From: Tillus elongatus
Taxonomy: Eukaryota > Arthropoda > Insecta > Coleoptera > Cleridae
NCBI GenBank assembly: GCA_964006375.1
Contig: OZ023266.1
Coordinates: 68,171,391-68,235,390, forward strand
Reading direction: 5' to 3'
Length of the DNA stretch: 64,000 nucleotides
The translations under genes and the position numbers were made by a program. This document shows positions 49,905 through 61,290 of this stretch, in pieces (position 1 is the stretch's first letter; each line of letters starts with the position of its first letter). Under the pieces are notes generated by a model. The model saw nothing but the letters and a program-made list of their open reading frames with translations, did not search any database and was not told the origin of the DNA.

Positions 49905-51290
49905 CTGATATGTACACTTGGAGAACCCAAATCACCAGAACACATATTTTGAAAATCTGATGCTCGTTTCACTAACAAAGTTATCGTCAACAGAGGATGA
50001 AAACTTCTAAACTACTTAAGTACTAACCGTCACACTTGTACTACCTGTTAGGTAAAAGACCGATACAGGGATGGAAAGATCAAGGCGAATTCTTTGCGTT
50101 TGTATTTTAATCGCTGGATGTCCATTTTAAATCCCGTTATAATTTTACTAACCGAGTTTCGTAATATCGTTTACGTCAAAGACGCAGTGCAAACAATTAG
50201 TCAATGACGAGACTTGGCTTTGGGAACTTTGGACATCGAATTCAATGTCTACAGGAAGGAAACCACCACTCTTATATACATTTCAAATGACTCGATTCAT
50301 GATTTTACACACATAAAAAACGGCTAGTTTAAGTTTTGTAGTAAATAGATTAATACAATTTTCCTAAGGTAGAAGTAGATTAGCAGAGAATTAGAGTACA
50401 TAAGAAACGTGGCCAGATGTATCGGATACACGGATTCGTTAGTGGTAGAATTAATTAATAGGCATAGAGCACAAAAAATGTCAACTGAATCCACGACACT
50501 CAGGAAAGATGAAGCAGAAAAAAGTTTGTTTGCTTCCTAAGCCGCGAGTGGTCTCGAGAGGAGTTTTAATAAAGCTGATTTGCAGCTAACTTTTCCGGCA
50601 AAAAATAATTAAAAAAAAATTGTAAGGTAATAGAAAAGATGCGGATAAAGCCACTGAAATATCAGCTGCCTATGAGATAAGTTGTAAATATTATAATCTT
50701 AAATACGTAACTCAGAGTTAAAGAATCATTGAAACCAGATTTAAGGAACATTTAGCACAGCTGAGATACGGTAGTGTAGACAAGTCATGCGTGGCACAAC
50801 ATATGTGGGATAATAACCACCACATAGATAAAGAAAATCTGAAGCCTATCAAAAATGTTATACAACTGGTGAAATTTAATCCTTACGAGAGTATTTATTA
50901 TTTATATCTCTAAGGCCATGAAAAGCCAAAGCTCTCTAAACCGAGCCTCGCCATTAATTAGCAGCTCTTTGTTCGCACTGCCTCTTTGTTATAAAAGATA
51001 TACCACTAATCAGTAGGTAACATTACACCGGGATTTGAAAAGGACGTCCGGCAATTAAAATACAAACGCAGAGAATTTGCCTGGGTTTCAGCCCCCCCCC
51101 CCCTCTCTTTCGGTCTTTTATCGAACACGTGGTACAAATGTGATGCTTAGTAGTTAAGTAGTTTAGAATTTTTCATCCACTGATCACGCTAAATGTCTTA
51201 GTGAAACGATCATAAGGTCTTTAAATGAGGTGTTGTGGTAATTTGGGTTCCCAAGTGTACTTGTCAATAAAGCCTATTTTATTTATCCGA
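49905..51290 (+). pseudogene. Penelope-like element, decayed, with inverted untranslated ends
   Basis: Coding scraps in order: EFNVYRKETTTLIY (50240), YIRNVARCIGYTD (50390), ELINRHRAQKMSTEST, LERSFNKADLQLTF and FKEHLAQLRYGSVDKSCVAQ followed by MWDNNHHIDKENL (50740-50840). These parallel the intact frame at 61291-62136 (C-terminal RT region and GIY-YIG endonuclease). Many stops. The left flank (49910-50205) is an inverted copy of the right flank (50965-51275), each with a defective hammerhead (CUGUUGA at left, CUGAUCA at right). Confidence 0.75.
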
Positions 51291-51639
51291 ACTTTCTACG
51301 TTTAGCGTGAACTTTACACATATGAGAGAGGGTAACATGTAGAATCATACGGTGTTGCCATCTAGTGGTCGATTGCTGATCACAAGGTTGATAGCTATAT
51401 TGAAAATATGAAATTAGTCTCACTGTAAAACTCTGCAGACGTTACTATGTGGTAACAATGTGCTTTAATGGGACAGAATGCTACTGGGAGATTAAGTTTC
51501 AATATTTTATAAATAAGAATCCACTCTGCTCAAAGCTCTTTTTATTAATCTTCGTTGACGGGAGAAGTTGATGACTTATGAAGCGGAAATTTCTTAAGCC
51601 ATGGCGGATAGAGAACGTATAACTATCGGAGGCAGAAAA
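51291..51639. other. spacer, nothing recognised
   Basis: No gene or named repeat. Confidence 0.4.
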
Positions 51640-52020
51640 TAATGTATTACCTTGGAACACAAAGCACAATCACCCCACAACCACAATATAATAACAGAGT
51701 TATGTTTTAGATATGTATTTCGACAACAAAGTTGTCTTAATCAGTACCTGTCGCTAAACAAACTACATAGGCAAAATTATCGTATTTAAACACATCTACA
51801 CTAATAATGATGTAATACCAGTTATGCAATGCCTGAAGATGCAATACCGGACGATAAAATGCCTGATGATGCAACACCGCATGATGCATTATCGCATGCT
51901 CCAATACCGGATGATGCAACACCGGATGACATAACAACGGGTGACGCATCCAAGGACTATTGTTGTGTCAGTGGATGCGCCTAAGCGGTTGTTGTGTGGA
52001 TGTTGTAAGTAACCTTAAAT
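51640..52020 (-). repeat. minisatellite-bearing repeat with decayed hammerhead
   Basis: 51830-51950 holds degenerate units of ATGATGCAACACCGG/ATACCGG. 51710-51765 on the minus strand reads CTGATTA, stem II (GACAACTTTGTTGTC) and GAAATACATATC, a hammerhead with one core change. The same module, inverted and with an intact core, is at 56176-56460. Both end at ACTATTGT(T/C)GTGTCAGT and GATGCGCC. Confidence 0.65.
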
Positions 52021-52023
52021 TAG

Positions 52024-52068
52024 AACCGTAGACCGGTTTCGCTCTCATTAGAGCTCTTCAGTGCGGCA
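52024..52068 (-). ncRNA. type I hammerhead ribozyme, unit 1
   Basis: CUGAAGA (52061-52055), stem II hairpin GCUCUAAUGAGAGC, GAAA, stem III ACC/GGU with no loop, C at the cleavage position (52031), then UACGG pairing with CCGCA upstream (one mismatch). All invariant core bases are present. Confidence 0.75.
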
Positions 52069-52343
52069 TACTAATTGTAGCGAAAATACACCTATAAAAT
52101 AAAACGGCTATGGTAGCCAGCTTTCCAACACTAAGTGAGTGATGAGACACGCAGCCACGTGCCGCCACCTAGTTGCAGAACCAAGTAGTATGTTGTCACG
52201 GCAGCTCCAAATAATCCAAAGTGTTAAATATTAAAGACTGTATACAACCAACTAACAATTTAATAAATTGTCGGCCCTGGCCTACTTCTACCCTAATATA
52301 GGGACAAAGTATGTAAGGCCAGATGCATTCTCACCACAATTAG

Positions 52344-52394
52344 AACCGTGGATCGGTTTCGTTCTAATTAGAGCTCATCACTACGGCATACTAA
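52344..52394 (-). ncRNA. hammerhead, unit 2, core mutated
   Basis: The same layout, but the first core base C is G (GUGAUGA) and stem III has a C-A mismatch (ACCGAU). Probably inactive. Confidence 0.6.
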
Positions 52395-52659
52395 TTGCAG
52401 CGAAAATACACCTATAAAGTAATACGGCTATGGTAGCCAGCCTTCCAACACCAAGTGAGATATAAGACACGAAGCACGTGCCTCCACCTCGTTGCGGAAC
52501 CAAGTAGTATGTTGTCACTCCAGCTCCAAATAACACAAAGTGTTAAAAATAGAGACTGTATGCAACCAACTAACAATTTAATAAATTGTCAGCCCTGGCC
52601 TATTTCTACCCTAATATAGGGACGAAGTATGTAACGCTAGATGCATTCTCTCCACAATG

Positions 52660-52708
52660 AAAACCGTAGACCGGTTTCGCTCTCATTAGAGCTCTTCAGT
52701 ACGGCATA
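52660..52708 (-). ncRNA. type I hammerhead ribozyme, unit 3, intact
   Basis: CUGAAGA (52699-52693), GCUCUAAUGAGAGC stem II, GAAA, ACC/GGU stem III, C17 at 52669. Stem I UACGG pairs perfectly with CCGUA. The loopless stem III is of the minimal kind known from animal type I hammerheads, which tend to work as dimers. Confidence 0.8.
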
Positions 52709-52769
52709 CTAATTGTAGCGAAAATACATCTATAAAATAAAACTAATAATAATTGAAAACAAACCGCTA

Positions 52770-53830
52770 TGGACAATGAACAGGCACAAATAAATGTTTT
52801 GGCATTTTTTGCTGCTTATCCTCATGCGTCAGTCAGAGACTGCAGTAGAAATTTGCATCTTTCAAGATGAACTATTCACAGAATCCTAAAAATTAACAAA
52901 TGGACACCAATTTCGTTCACTTTAATACACCATTTAGAACTGGGGATTTTTCCCGGCGTGTAAAATTCTGCGAATGGTTTCTTTTGAAAACTCAAGAAGA
53001 TGAAAATTTCTCAAGAAAAATTATATGGTGCGATGAGTCAAAATTTTCAAAGAGGGGCATGTTCAATCGTTACAACAGTCACTATTGGTCGGACGAAAAT
53101 TCTCACATTACAAGAGAACGAAATTTCCAGGACTGTTGGAGTTTCAATGTATTTTGCGGAGTAAAATGCAATAGAATGTTTGCCCTTAACATTTATGATG
53201 AGAACTTAACAGGTTGGTACCAATAATATTAAGCAATACTGAATTTCATTTGCGTATTAGTACATTATGTTATTAAAATATTCATTAGACTCACTGAAAC
53301 TAAATTTGAAAATATGACCCTTTTATTCATATCAGTAATAATGGTAAGATTTAAATAAAAAGGTGAGAACGAATTATAAACGTGCAGTATTCACAGGTCC
53401 TGGATATTATCGCATTCTGCAGCAAGTAATAATACCAGCGCTGAACTTGCATGAACATGAAGCTACAGAAGTTTGGTATCAACAATATGGAGTTCCACCA
53501 CACAACTTACAGATAGTAAGCGACCTACTCCAGGAAACATTTGAAGACAGATGGGTAGCTAACGGTGGTCCTCATGGTTGGCCGGCCCGCTCACCATACT
53601 TGACTCCACTAGATGTTACTATCTGAGCATGCATTAAGAACAAAGCTTACCAGGAACCACCTACTACAAAACAAGATATGATAGCTAGAGCATTAGAGGC
53701 CTTCAACGCAGTGGAGCAAGGTTACCTTTCTCGAGCCATGGGTACCATCATTAAAAGAGCCATCAAATGCCTCGAAGTGAACGGTAGATTTTTTCGCAAT
53801 TATTACAAGATATTTGATAAATGGCCGATT
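52770..53830 (+). pseudogene. DD41D transposase with a possible spliceosomal intron
   Basis: MDNEQAQINVLAFFAAYPHA (52770) leads to a helix-turn-helix (LHLSR*TIHRILK). After a frameshift near 52905 it reads GDFSRRVKFCEWF, IWCDESKFSKRGMFN (first Asp), YWSDENSHITRER and ALNIYDENLTG. It resumes at 53397 with PGYYRILQQVIIPAL, YQQYGVPPH (second Asp changed to Tyr), then ARSPYLTPLDVTI and a stop, with a C-terminal YLSRAMGTIIKRAIKCLEVNGRFF. Between ACAG and GTCC, 53213-53396 starts GT and ends AG and its removal restores ...NLT-G-PGYY in frame. Confidence 0.8.
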
Positions 53831-53841
53831 TTTGCCGGAAG

Positions 53842-54420
53842 TCAATAGTACCCTTTGCACACTTTTGTAAGAAAAGTATAGAAAAGAAATACAGCGAAGT
53901 TTTTGGGTGGCTTATCGGATTCAGGCTTCAATGTCGTATTGTTACTTATCGAGATTTTCCACCTACGTGTAGTAACTAATATATAGAGAATATTTGGAAA
54001 GAAACCGTTACAAATCGCAATACCTATGATTTTATTCATCTCTGAATTGTATCGCTTACTCCTCAAAGGAAAACTGAGTAGCCTCTGAACGAGAAAACAA
54101 AAAATCGAGACTTTGGGACCAAAAGGATGATTTGAATCTGATGGCATAAAGCGGTTTGTAGAAGTTTATTTCCTATAAATGTCAAATTCTAACCTATCTA
54201 TATTTTTGATTACAAGGGTGTCGAGGAAGGGTAATTGGTCGTTGTTTTTCATTTTGCAAGTGAAATTAATTGTGGCGAATCTTCTATTCAACAAAATTAT
54301 TGATGTTATCTTCTACTGAGGTCAAATATGGAAAAATATCGGCGACATATCTCAACAATACACTCGGAACATACTCCACCGCCACGGCAAAGTCACTCTC
54401 AAATCGGCTTACTAAGATCC
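53842..54420 (-). pseudogene. Penelope-like RT fragment, second subfamily
   Basis: On the minus strand, frames read MKNNDQLPFLDTLVIKN, RLEFDIYRK, RFMPSDSNHPFG, QRLLSFPLRSKRYNSEMNKI and GIAICNGFFPNIL. This is the order of the PLE segment NNKLPFLDVLV / FDVYRKE / PNDSHH / NRLINFPLS / IKHVARYNGY seen at 61291-62136, but diverged. No GIY-YIG part remains. Confidence 0.65.
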
Positions 54421-54614
54421 CGGCAAGTTAGATGCTTTGAAAAGTTTAGACATTTTCAAAGTAAATCCACAAAATTTAATGAATTCAAACATGGGTCTAG
54501 GCAATTGGACACTTTTTGAAATACAACGAAATAATCCAAGGTTAATTTCAACTTCCACACAACAACCGATTAAGTGCACTTGGAGAACCCAAATCACCAC
54601 AGCACCTTAAAAAA

Positions 54615-54660
54615 ACTAACGTTCGTTTCACTAACCAAGTCAGAGTCATCAGAGGATTAA
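54615..54660 (-). ncRNA. PLE hammerhead, largely intact
   Basis: CUGAUGA (54652-54646), stem II with one mismatch (CUCUGAC/GUUAGUG), GAAA, stem III ACG-AA-CGU and U at the cleavage position. Stem I is short. Confidence 0.6.
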
Positions 54661-54890
54661 TAATTCTAAATATCTTACATCCACAGCCCTGCTTATATTC
54701 TTGCGCCGGCAGTCGGTCCCTAACGATAGAGGGTGGTCCAACAACACAAAAATTAACATATTTCGTTTGGCAGAAATACCTACATTATTTTATTATCTAT
54801 GAGACGTGCTTCTGTCGGTCTTTTTTGTGAAGTAATCTATCAACCGACTCACCATAGGCGGCGTTGCGAAGTTCAATCACTTTCTATTAT

Positions 54891-55026
<136 letters not shown>

Positions 55027-56175
55027 TTTCGAAAGCGCTTAGCTGTTCCAGTTGACGAACATTTTGCATCAATTATAGAGTATCCTTATCTACGTGGTGA
55101 TTATTATCCCAAATATACCGGGCAATGAAAGAATTATCTATGGTAGCGTATTTTAATTGTGATAAATGTTCATTAAATCTAATTTCAATAGATCTTTTTG
55201 TTTGTCCGACGTATTTAGGATCAAAATCTTTACAACTTATTTCATAAACTCCCGACATTCTAGCGGTACTATCATTGTCTTTTGGATTACCTAGCAAGTT
55301 TTTTAAAGTATTTTTTGACGAAAATGTTAGTTGCAAATTGGCTTTTTTTAAATGCCATCCAGACCCCTGGTGATTAGTGATTTAAATGGTAAGCAAACAA
55401 AGTTTTTTCGGCTTTATCTCTTCTAAACGTCGTTGATTCCGCAAACATTTTCTTTCTTTTCTGTTTCTTAATTAATTTATTCACTAAGCAGGCACTTCTT
55501 TATATGGACATGATGTATTATTATATACCAATAAAGCATTAATAATTAATAATTAATATTGGGCCACGTTCTAAATATATACATATATACTAATTTTTTG
55601 GTATATCTGTTTTTATTTAAAAGAAAATGAATTAACCTGTTTACTAAAAAATTCGGACTCGCCATTTTTTGTGCGTACGTATGATGTGAGTCATGCGGAA
55701 TGTAACTTAGAGTGATGGTTTCCTTCCCATGGACATCGAATTTTAAAATGTCTTTATTTTCTACTAGTACATCTAGAAAGGGTAATTTATTATTAATTTC
55801 TAATTCATGGGTAAATTTTATAGAATCAAATTTATTGTTCAATTTGGCAATAAAATCGTCTATTTTGCAAATGTTTGTGTTAAACACTGCGAAAATATAA
55901 ATCCCCAATACGAAACTACACACTTCAACTTTTAAGATCTGTTTCAAATCTACCCGCGAAAAGGTCCGCAATAAATGGCGATAGAGGGGCGCCCATTGCC
56001 GTGCTTTGGGCTTGTTCAAAAAACCCATTGAAAAATATTTTGTTTAATACAAATATTTGTTAAAGTTAAATATTACTTGCAGACCTTTTCATTTATATTA
56101 TTAATTTTTAACAACTCTTCTAAATACGTTAACGTTTGCTTCGTGAGAGCGTTGGGATACAATGGGGCTACATGG

Positions 56176-56460
56176 CGCATCGACTGACACGACAATAGTC
56201 TCTGGATGCGTCACCCGGTGTTGCATCATCCAGTATTGGAACTTCCGGTATTTCGTCATGCGGTGTTGCATCATCCGGTATTTCATCATTGCATTGTTCG
56301 GTATTGCATCGATCGGTATTGCATCACTGGTGTTATCTGATTTTTAGTGTATATAGTTTAGGTATATAAATAGGATCATTTTGCCCACACAGTTAGTTTA
56401 GCGACATGTACTGATGATGACAACTTCGTTGTCGAAATACGTATCTAGCGCATAACTCTC
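56176..56460 (+). repeat. minisatellite plus hammerhead, joined to a PLE
   Basis: 56200-56335 has degenerate units of GGTATT(G/T)CATCATCCGGT. 56380-56450 carries the hammerhead described separately. The junction with the PLE is at GATGCGCC (about 56175). The inverted counterpart at 51640-52020 ends at the same point but leads into different sequence. Confidence 0.65.
56401..56450 (+). ncRNA. hammerhead ribozyme, intact core
   Basis: CUGAUGA (56411-56417), stem II GACAAC-UUC-GUUGUC, GAAA (56434-56437), stem III AUAC/GUAU, C at 56445. Stem I can form UA/UA next to the core and GCG/CGC further out, separated by an internal loop. Confidence 0.65.
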
Positions 56461-57408
56461 TGTCATTATTTTATAGTTTTTGGGGTGATTCTGCTCTTTA
56501 TTTCAGTTTCCAACCTTGTCAAAAAGCTTGATAGTGTGGAATGCAACTTATGGGTCTGTAACTTCTGTCTCTGTTTATGTCATCACTTGGTTTTAGAAAT
56601 AAAATAATATGTTCCCATTTCCAGGATGGCGGCAAATAAATTATTGGCCTGCTTTTCAGAATTCTTGTTAAAACCATGCCATGATATTTATTATGGCCTA
56701 ATAGACAGACAGGTTATAAATACAAAGAAGCATTTTTTGCAAAACCAGCCAGTTGGTTTATACTCTAATGGTCCCGTTTTCAAGAAAACGTGCAACATTA
56801 CTGTAAATTTATGTAAGAGCGTCGCCTACACAACACTATGATGAATTTAATCTCATCATTCAAGCTACCATTATCATCAGTCAAGTGTGTATATAGAACG
56901 ATAAGATAAATCGATAAAACGAGCAAAATAATAAATAACTCTGTACCAGGTTGAGTTGCTAATGCATAATATAATACCTATATATAACTTCACCGTAGTT
57001 GTCCTCATTTTCCCCAGCTGACAAATTATAATACCTTGATGCTAATGACATCCACTTATCGCATTAGATACCTACTTCTGAATTTTTAGACCTTAATTCT
57101 TTCAAATTAATAATGCATATAATATACAGGTTTCACTTTTTATGCAGACAGTTCGCATAAAGAGGTTTTATAGAGTCTGGTAGCTGTTTATTATTGAACA
57201 CTGACCTACATCTTATGGTCACCGGTCAGACCTAGTAAAATGTATCAAGCCGGTCTTGCAACATTGTTTTTGGTGGTGATGTCAGCCGCTTAATTGAAAC
57301 AGTAAGTTTAAATAAAATTAAATAGCACCAAGTAATCAGTTTCTATAAAAAGTTTTTAAAACGCCTCTACTAGGATGTTCTAATAGCTAATTTCAATAGA
57401 AAAACTCT
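56461..57408. other. spacer, nothing recognised
   Basis: The short open frame at 56626-56841 has no family features. Confidence 0.4.
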
Positions 57409-57706
57409 GGACGCAGCAAGTGCGTTATGGCAGTGAATTTTTATAAAAATGCTTTGAATATCAAATATGTCTTTTTAATGCAAGCAGTCATCAATTTGGT
57501 TACCGGTATAACCTATATAGTAAAAACAATGTGCCATATTTTATTCAAATAACTTATTGTTTGAAAATGTACAAAAATTTTCCGACAATATACCTTAAAC
57601 GTTGGTTTTCTAACCAACAAATCTTAGGTTAATAGCAAATTGAGTTATTGAAATTTGAAGCATTTAATGAAAATTTGCTACCAAAACGCACTTACTGCGT
57701 CTTGAT
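57409..57706. mobile_element. about 300-bp fold-back repeat, third complete copy
   Basis: GACGCAGCAAGTGCGTTATGG at the left and CTACCAAAACGCACTTACTGCG at the right. The body has GGTTACCGGTATAACC and AATAGCAAATTGAGTTATTG, as in the 45308 copy. Confidence 0.8.
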
Positions 57707-58224
57707 TTTCTTTCTTACAAACATATTTCGATAAAAAATGCAATAAAATGAGGCTGTTCGAAAAAAATTTGTAGAGATCACCAACGATCGATTGTCAAAA
57801 TAATTTTATAAGATGCAGCTCAAGACACCCTATAATTAACTTTTACAATTTTTTCTCGTCTCTTGTATAATAATAATTATATTCAGCTTTACCGTAGAAA
57901 CGCGTCACTCTGTATAATATCAGCCCTTTTGTAAAACTTCGATCCTTTATATGTGTGGATAAAACATAACAAACACTGTTTAATCCACCCACTAACATTA
58001 ATAAACGAATAATTTGCACTTGTATATAAAAATTTCCCAAATGACACAAATAATTCGTCGACTCAAACAAATAAACATATAAACGATCTAGATCTCATAT
58101 CATACGGTAAATGTCAGTTACAGCATCTAACAGACCTGCGCAATAATATCAAATGTTCCGTTACCACGGCAACAACATACTAGATCTCGTATAAGTTATT
58201 GACAATGAAAAGCGGTCATATCAA
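57707..58224. other. spacer with a 57811-57915 fragment of the 12.2-13.0 kb element
   Basis: GATGCAGCTCAAGACACCC...GCGTCACTCTGTATA repeats the right end of that element. The rest is not recognised. Confidence 0.5.
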
Positions 58225-58812
<588 letters not shown>

Positions 58813-59189
58813 TGAAGACTTATTTCAGTTTGAGGCTTCATCACAGTTGTATATCAATTTAGTGGGGAAACGCTATCTATGATCATATTGTTGTATAAAA
58901 AGTCAGCACGCAAAATTTAACAGCTTAATATGTCATTAACCAAAAAACTCAAATTTTGGTACATAGTAAGATCTTCAAGAAATAAACATGTGTACCAAAA
59001 TAACGTGGTTATTTTTCGAGATAAGATTTTTCGTTGTTGAAAAATTCGTCTAATTTGGCTGGTTAACGAACCCACCGAAATTCTAAAAAAAAACACATTC
59101 TAAGTTTCGTTGCAACTGGTTACGTATTTTATAAGTTATCGCTTAAATATACAGTGTGTTCGCGTTCAAGATTCACCAGCCAAGTAACT
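58813..59189. other. spacer, probably worn TA-core right half
   Basis: 58940-59140 contains TTTGGTACATAGTAAGATCTT and GGCTGGTTAACGAACCCACC, reminiscent of the family's right half, without its landmarks. Confidence 0.4.
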
Positions 59190-59273
59190 TTTTATTTTTT
59201 AGTGAATTTTTGCAGAAAAAAATTCTTTAAATGAGCGCGAACTAGGCCCGCTAGAACATATATCTAGGGTCAG

Positions 59274-59341
<68 letters not shown>
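59190..59341 (+). repeat. TA-core element, left block and core only
   Basis: TTTTAGTGAATTTTTGCAG, GAGCGCGAACTAGGCCC, ATATCTAGGGTCAG, then (TA)n (59275-59341). The inverted half of the palindrome is shortened. Confidence 0.7.
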
Positions 59342-59343
<2 letters not shown>

Positions 59344-60532
59344 GGTGTTTTTCAAAAGTGGCTCACGCCAATAATTTTTTATTTTTTGATATTCAAAAAA
59401 TAATGAAATATGGTATGTTAGTATATGACATAAATCCAGATTGCTTGACATTCAGTTGTTTTCGGTTTCACTGGAAATGTCTGCAACTTTGGTTTTTAAA
59501 TTGGACCTGCGGTATTTTTTTTGCTTTATTTGATAGAAACCCAAGCAACAAATTAAGGCATATTAACCAGCACTCGAGTTCAAATAACCTAACCTAAGTT
59601 GTAATTTAGTTATAATTAACCAAAATGTTGGCTTGATTGTCATAATCACTACAAATTTGAGAATGAAGCTCCCAATTAGCTTATTTTTGATTATTACAAT
59701 TACTCCAAAGTCAGTAACATACAAGTAACTAAATTGGGGAAATTTTGGTTCAATTTTACCTATAAATATACTTAAATATAATTTTTAGTTTAATTCCACA
59801 ATTGTTAATTTTAAGGTCGAAGTGTGCCCTAAATTGGACTGAAAACTGACTACCGAGTCCAGATACCGAAAATCCCCATTTTAAGGTAATTTATTACCTA
59901 ATAGTAACTTGCAATACGTCTCTGTGGTATAGTAAATTGGAGGTCTTCTTATGAAGTCTAGATTACATATATTTTACCAATATAACTGCAATACAACACA
60001 GGAAAAAATTTGGGTACTAAGATAACCTAAAATGGCTTTCTGATTGACCGTATAGTCATAACTACTGCAGAAGTGGTCTTCCAGGTCAAATTGCCTAAAT
60101 CAAAGTTGAAAATAGCCATAAAATCTGACTTCATATAAAAATGTCCTCAAAGTTCAAAGTGTACAGCAGTGAAACCAATTTCCAAATGTTCAAGATGATT
60201 CAGTTGATGAACCTAATTAATAAAAGTTTTATTATTCAGTAACAGTCTCTGTGTTCTGTGCAAATCCTAGAAACTATGACATTTTCATCGTCTACTACTA
60301 TATGGGAGAAAAGCTGTTAATTTGAAATCAGCACGTTTACGCCTTTAATATAATACATCCCTTTTTTAAGCCAATAGAATATAGCATTGGCAACACGGTC
60401 AGCTGTCATATGTTTATGTTTATTTACTTATTTTCACTCTATTGATGTCTATAACGTATTATGGAATCAAATATCAAAAACGCTATATAATCATTCCTAT
60501 ATGTCTATCCGGTGTGTACCTACGTATATAGG

Positions 60533-60616
<84 letters not shown>

Positions 60617-60622
60617 ACAAAG
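59342..60622. other. spacer with a (TA)n array at 60536-60612
   Basis: No gene or named repeat in 59342-60535. The TA array abuts the end of the next PLE. Confidence 0.5.
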
Positions 60623-60669
60623 CAATAAGTACACTTGGAGAACACCCAAATCACCACAACACATATTTC

Positions 60670-60716
60670 AGAGACCTTACGATCGTTTCGTTGACCAAGT
60701 CAACATCTTCAGAGGA
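60670..60716 (-). ncRNA. PLE hammerhead ribozyme, intact core
   Basis: CUGAAGA (60712-60706), stem II GUUGAC-UUG-GUCAAC (perfect), GAAA, loopless stem III ACGA/UCGU, A at the cleavage position (60678), stem I AGG with CCU. This is the cleanest PLE hammerhead in the window. Confidence 0.75.
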
Positions 60717-61290
60717 AGAAAAATTCTAACATAAAAAACTAGATCCCGTATATTTATATCGCGTCAAAGAAAACGAACTAGTCCGAAGGAAAGTTGTCGT
60801 CCAAGAACGATCGTTTGTTTATTGCGCAGTGAAACAGGTCGGAGACCTGCTTTAATCTTTTGGTCGACAAATTTATGACCCTTATCTAATATAGGTTTAA
60901 AAAGGACCGGCGTTCTTTGAAGAAACAGCACGTTTCCTTTCGATCTAGAAATTTACTATGTGGATATTGGTTTATGCCGATAAAAGACATCTGGTGAGAT
61001 AAACAACATAAACTCAAATCATCTCTTTTAAAAATAGAAAAATAAAACCCAGATGTCTGTCTCACCGTGTTACCTTCAACAAAGGAAAAATAGTTCAACT
61101 AAAATACTACACAAAAACTAAATATTGATTTTAATTCTACGTGAAAATATTTATATTGACTACATAGATACAAAAACCGAAACCGAACAAGTATTTAAAT
61201 CAAGACATAGTGATTAGTATATGTATAAACCGGTCGAGTTATTGACCATAATTTATTATTCTACCAGACTAATTATGAGTATTTAAGCGG

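Larger units (their letters stand above)
52021..52740 (-). repeat. tandem hammerhead repeat, about 319-bp unit (retrozyme-like)
   Basis: Two full units and a partial third. Equivalent points (GAAAC boxes) lie at 52036-52040, 52356-52360 and 52674-52678, so the spacing is 320 and 318 bp. Units share CATACTAATTG(T/C)AGCG, TAAAACGGCTATGGTAGCCAG, AACCAAGTAGTATGTTGTCAC and ACCAACTAACAATTTAATAA. There is no open frame. Each unit carries one minus-strand hammerhead, so a minus-strand transcript would be cut to unit length. Confidence 0.8.

Noticed and set aside
51830..51950. Short repeated units, considered as CRISPR-like
   Set aside because: No regular spacers; a degenerate minisatellite in a eukaryotic repeat.
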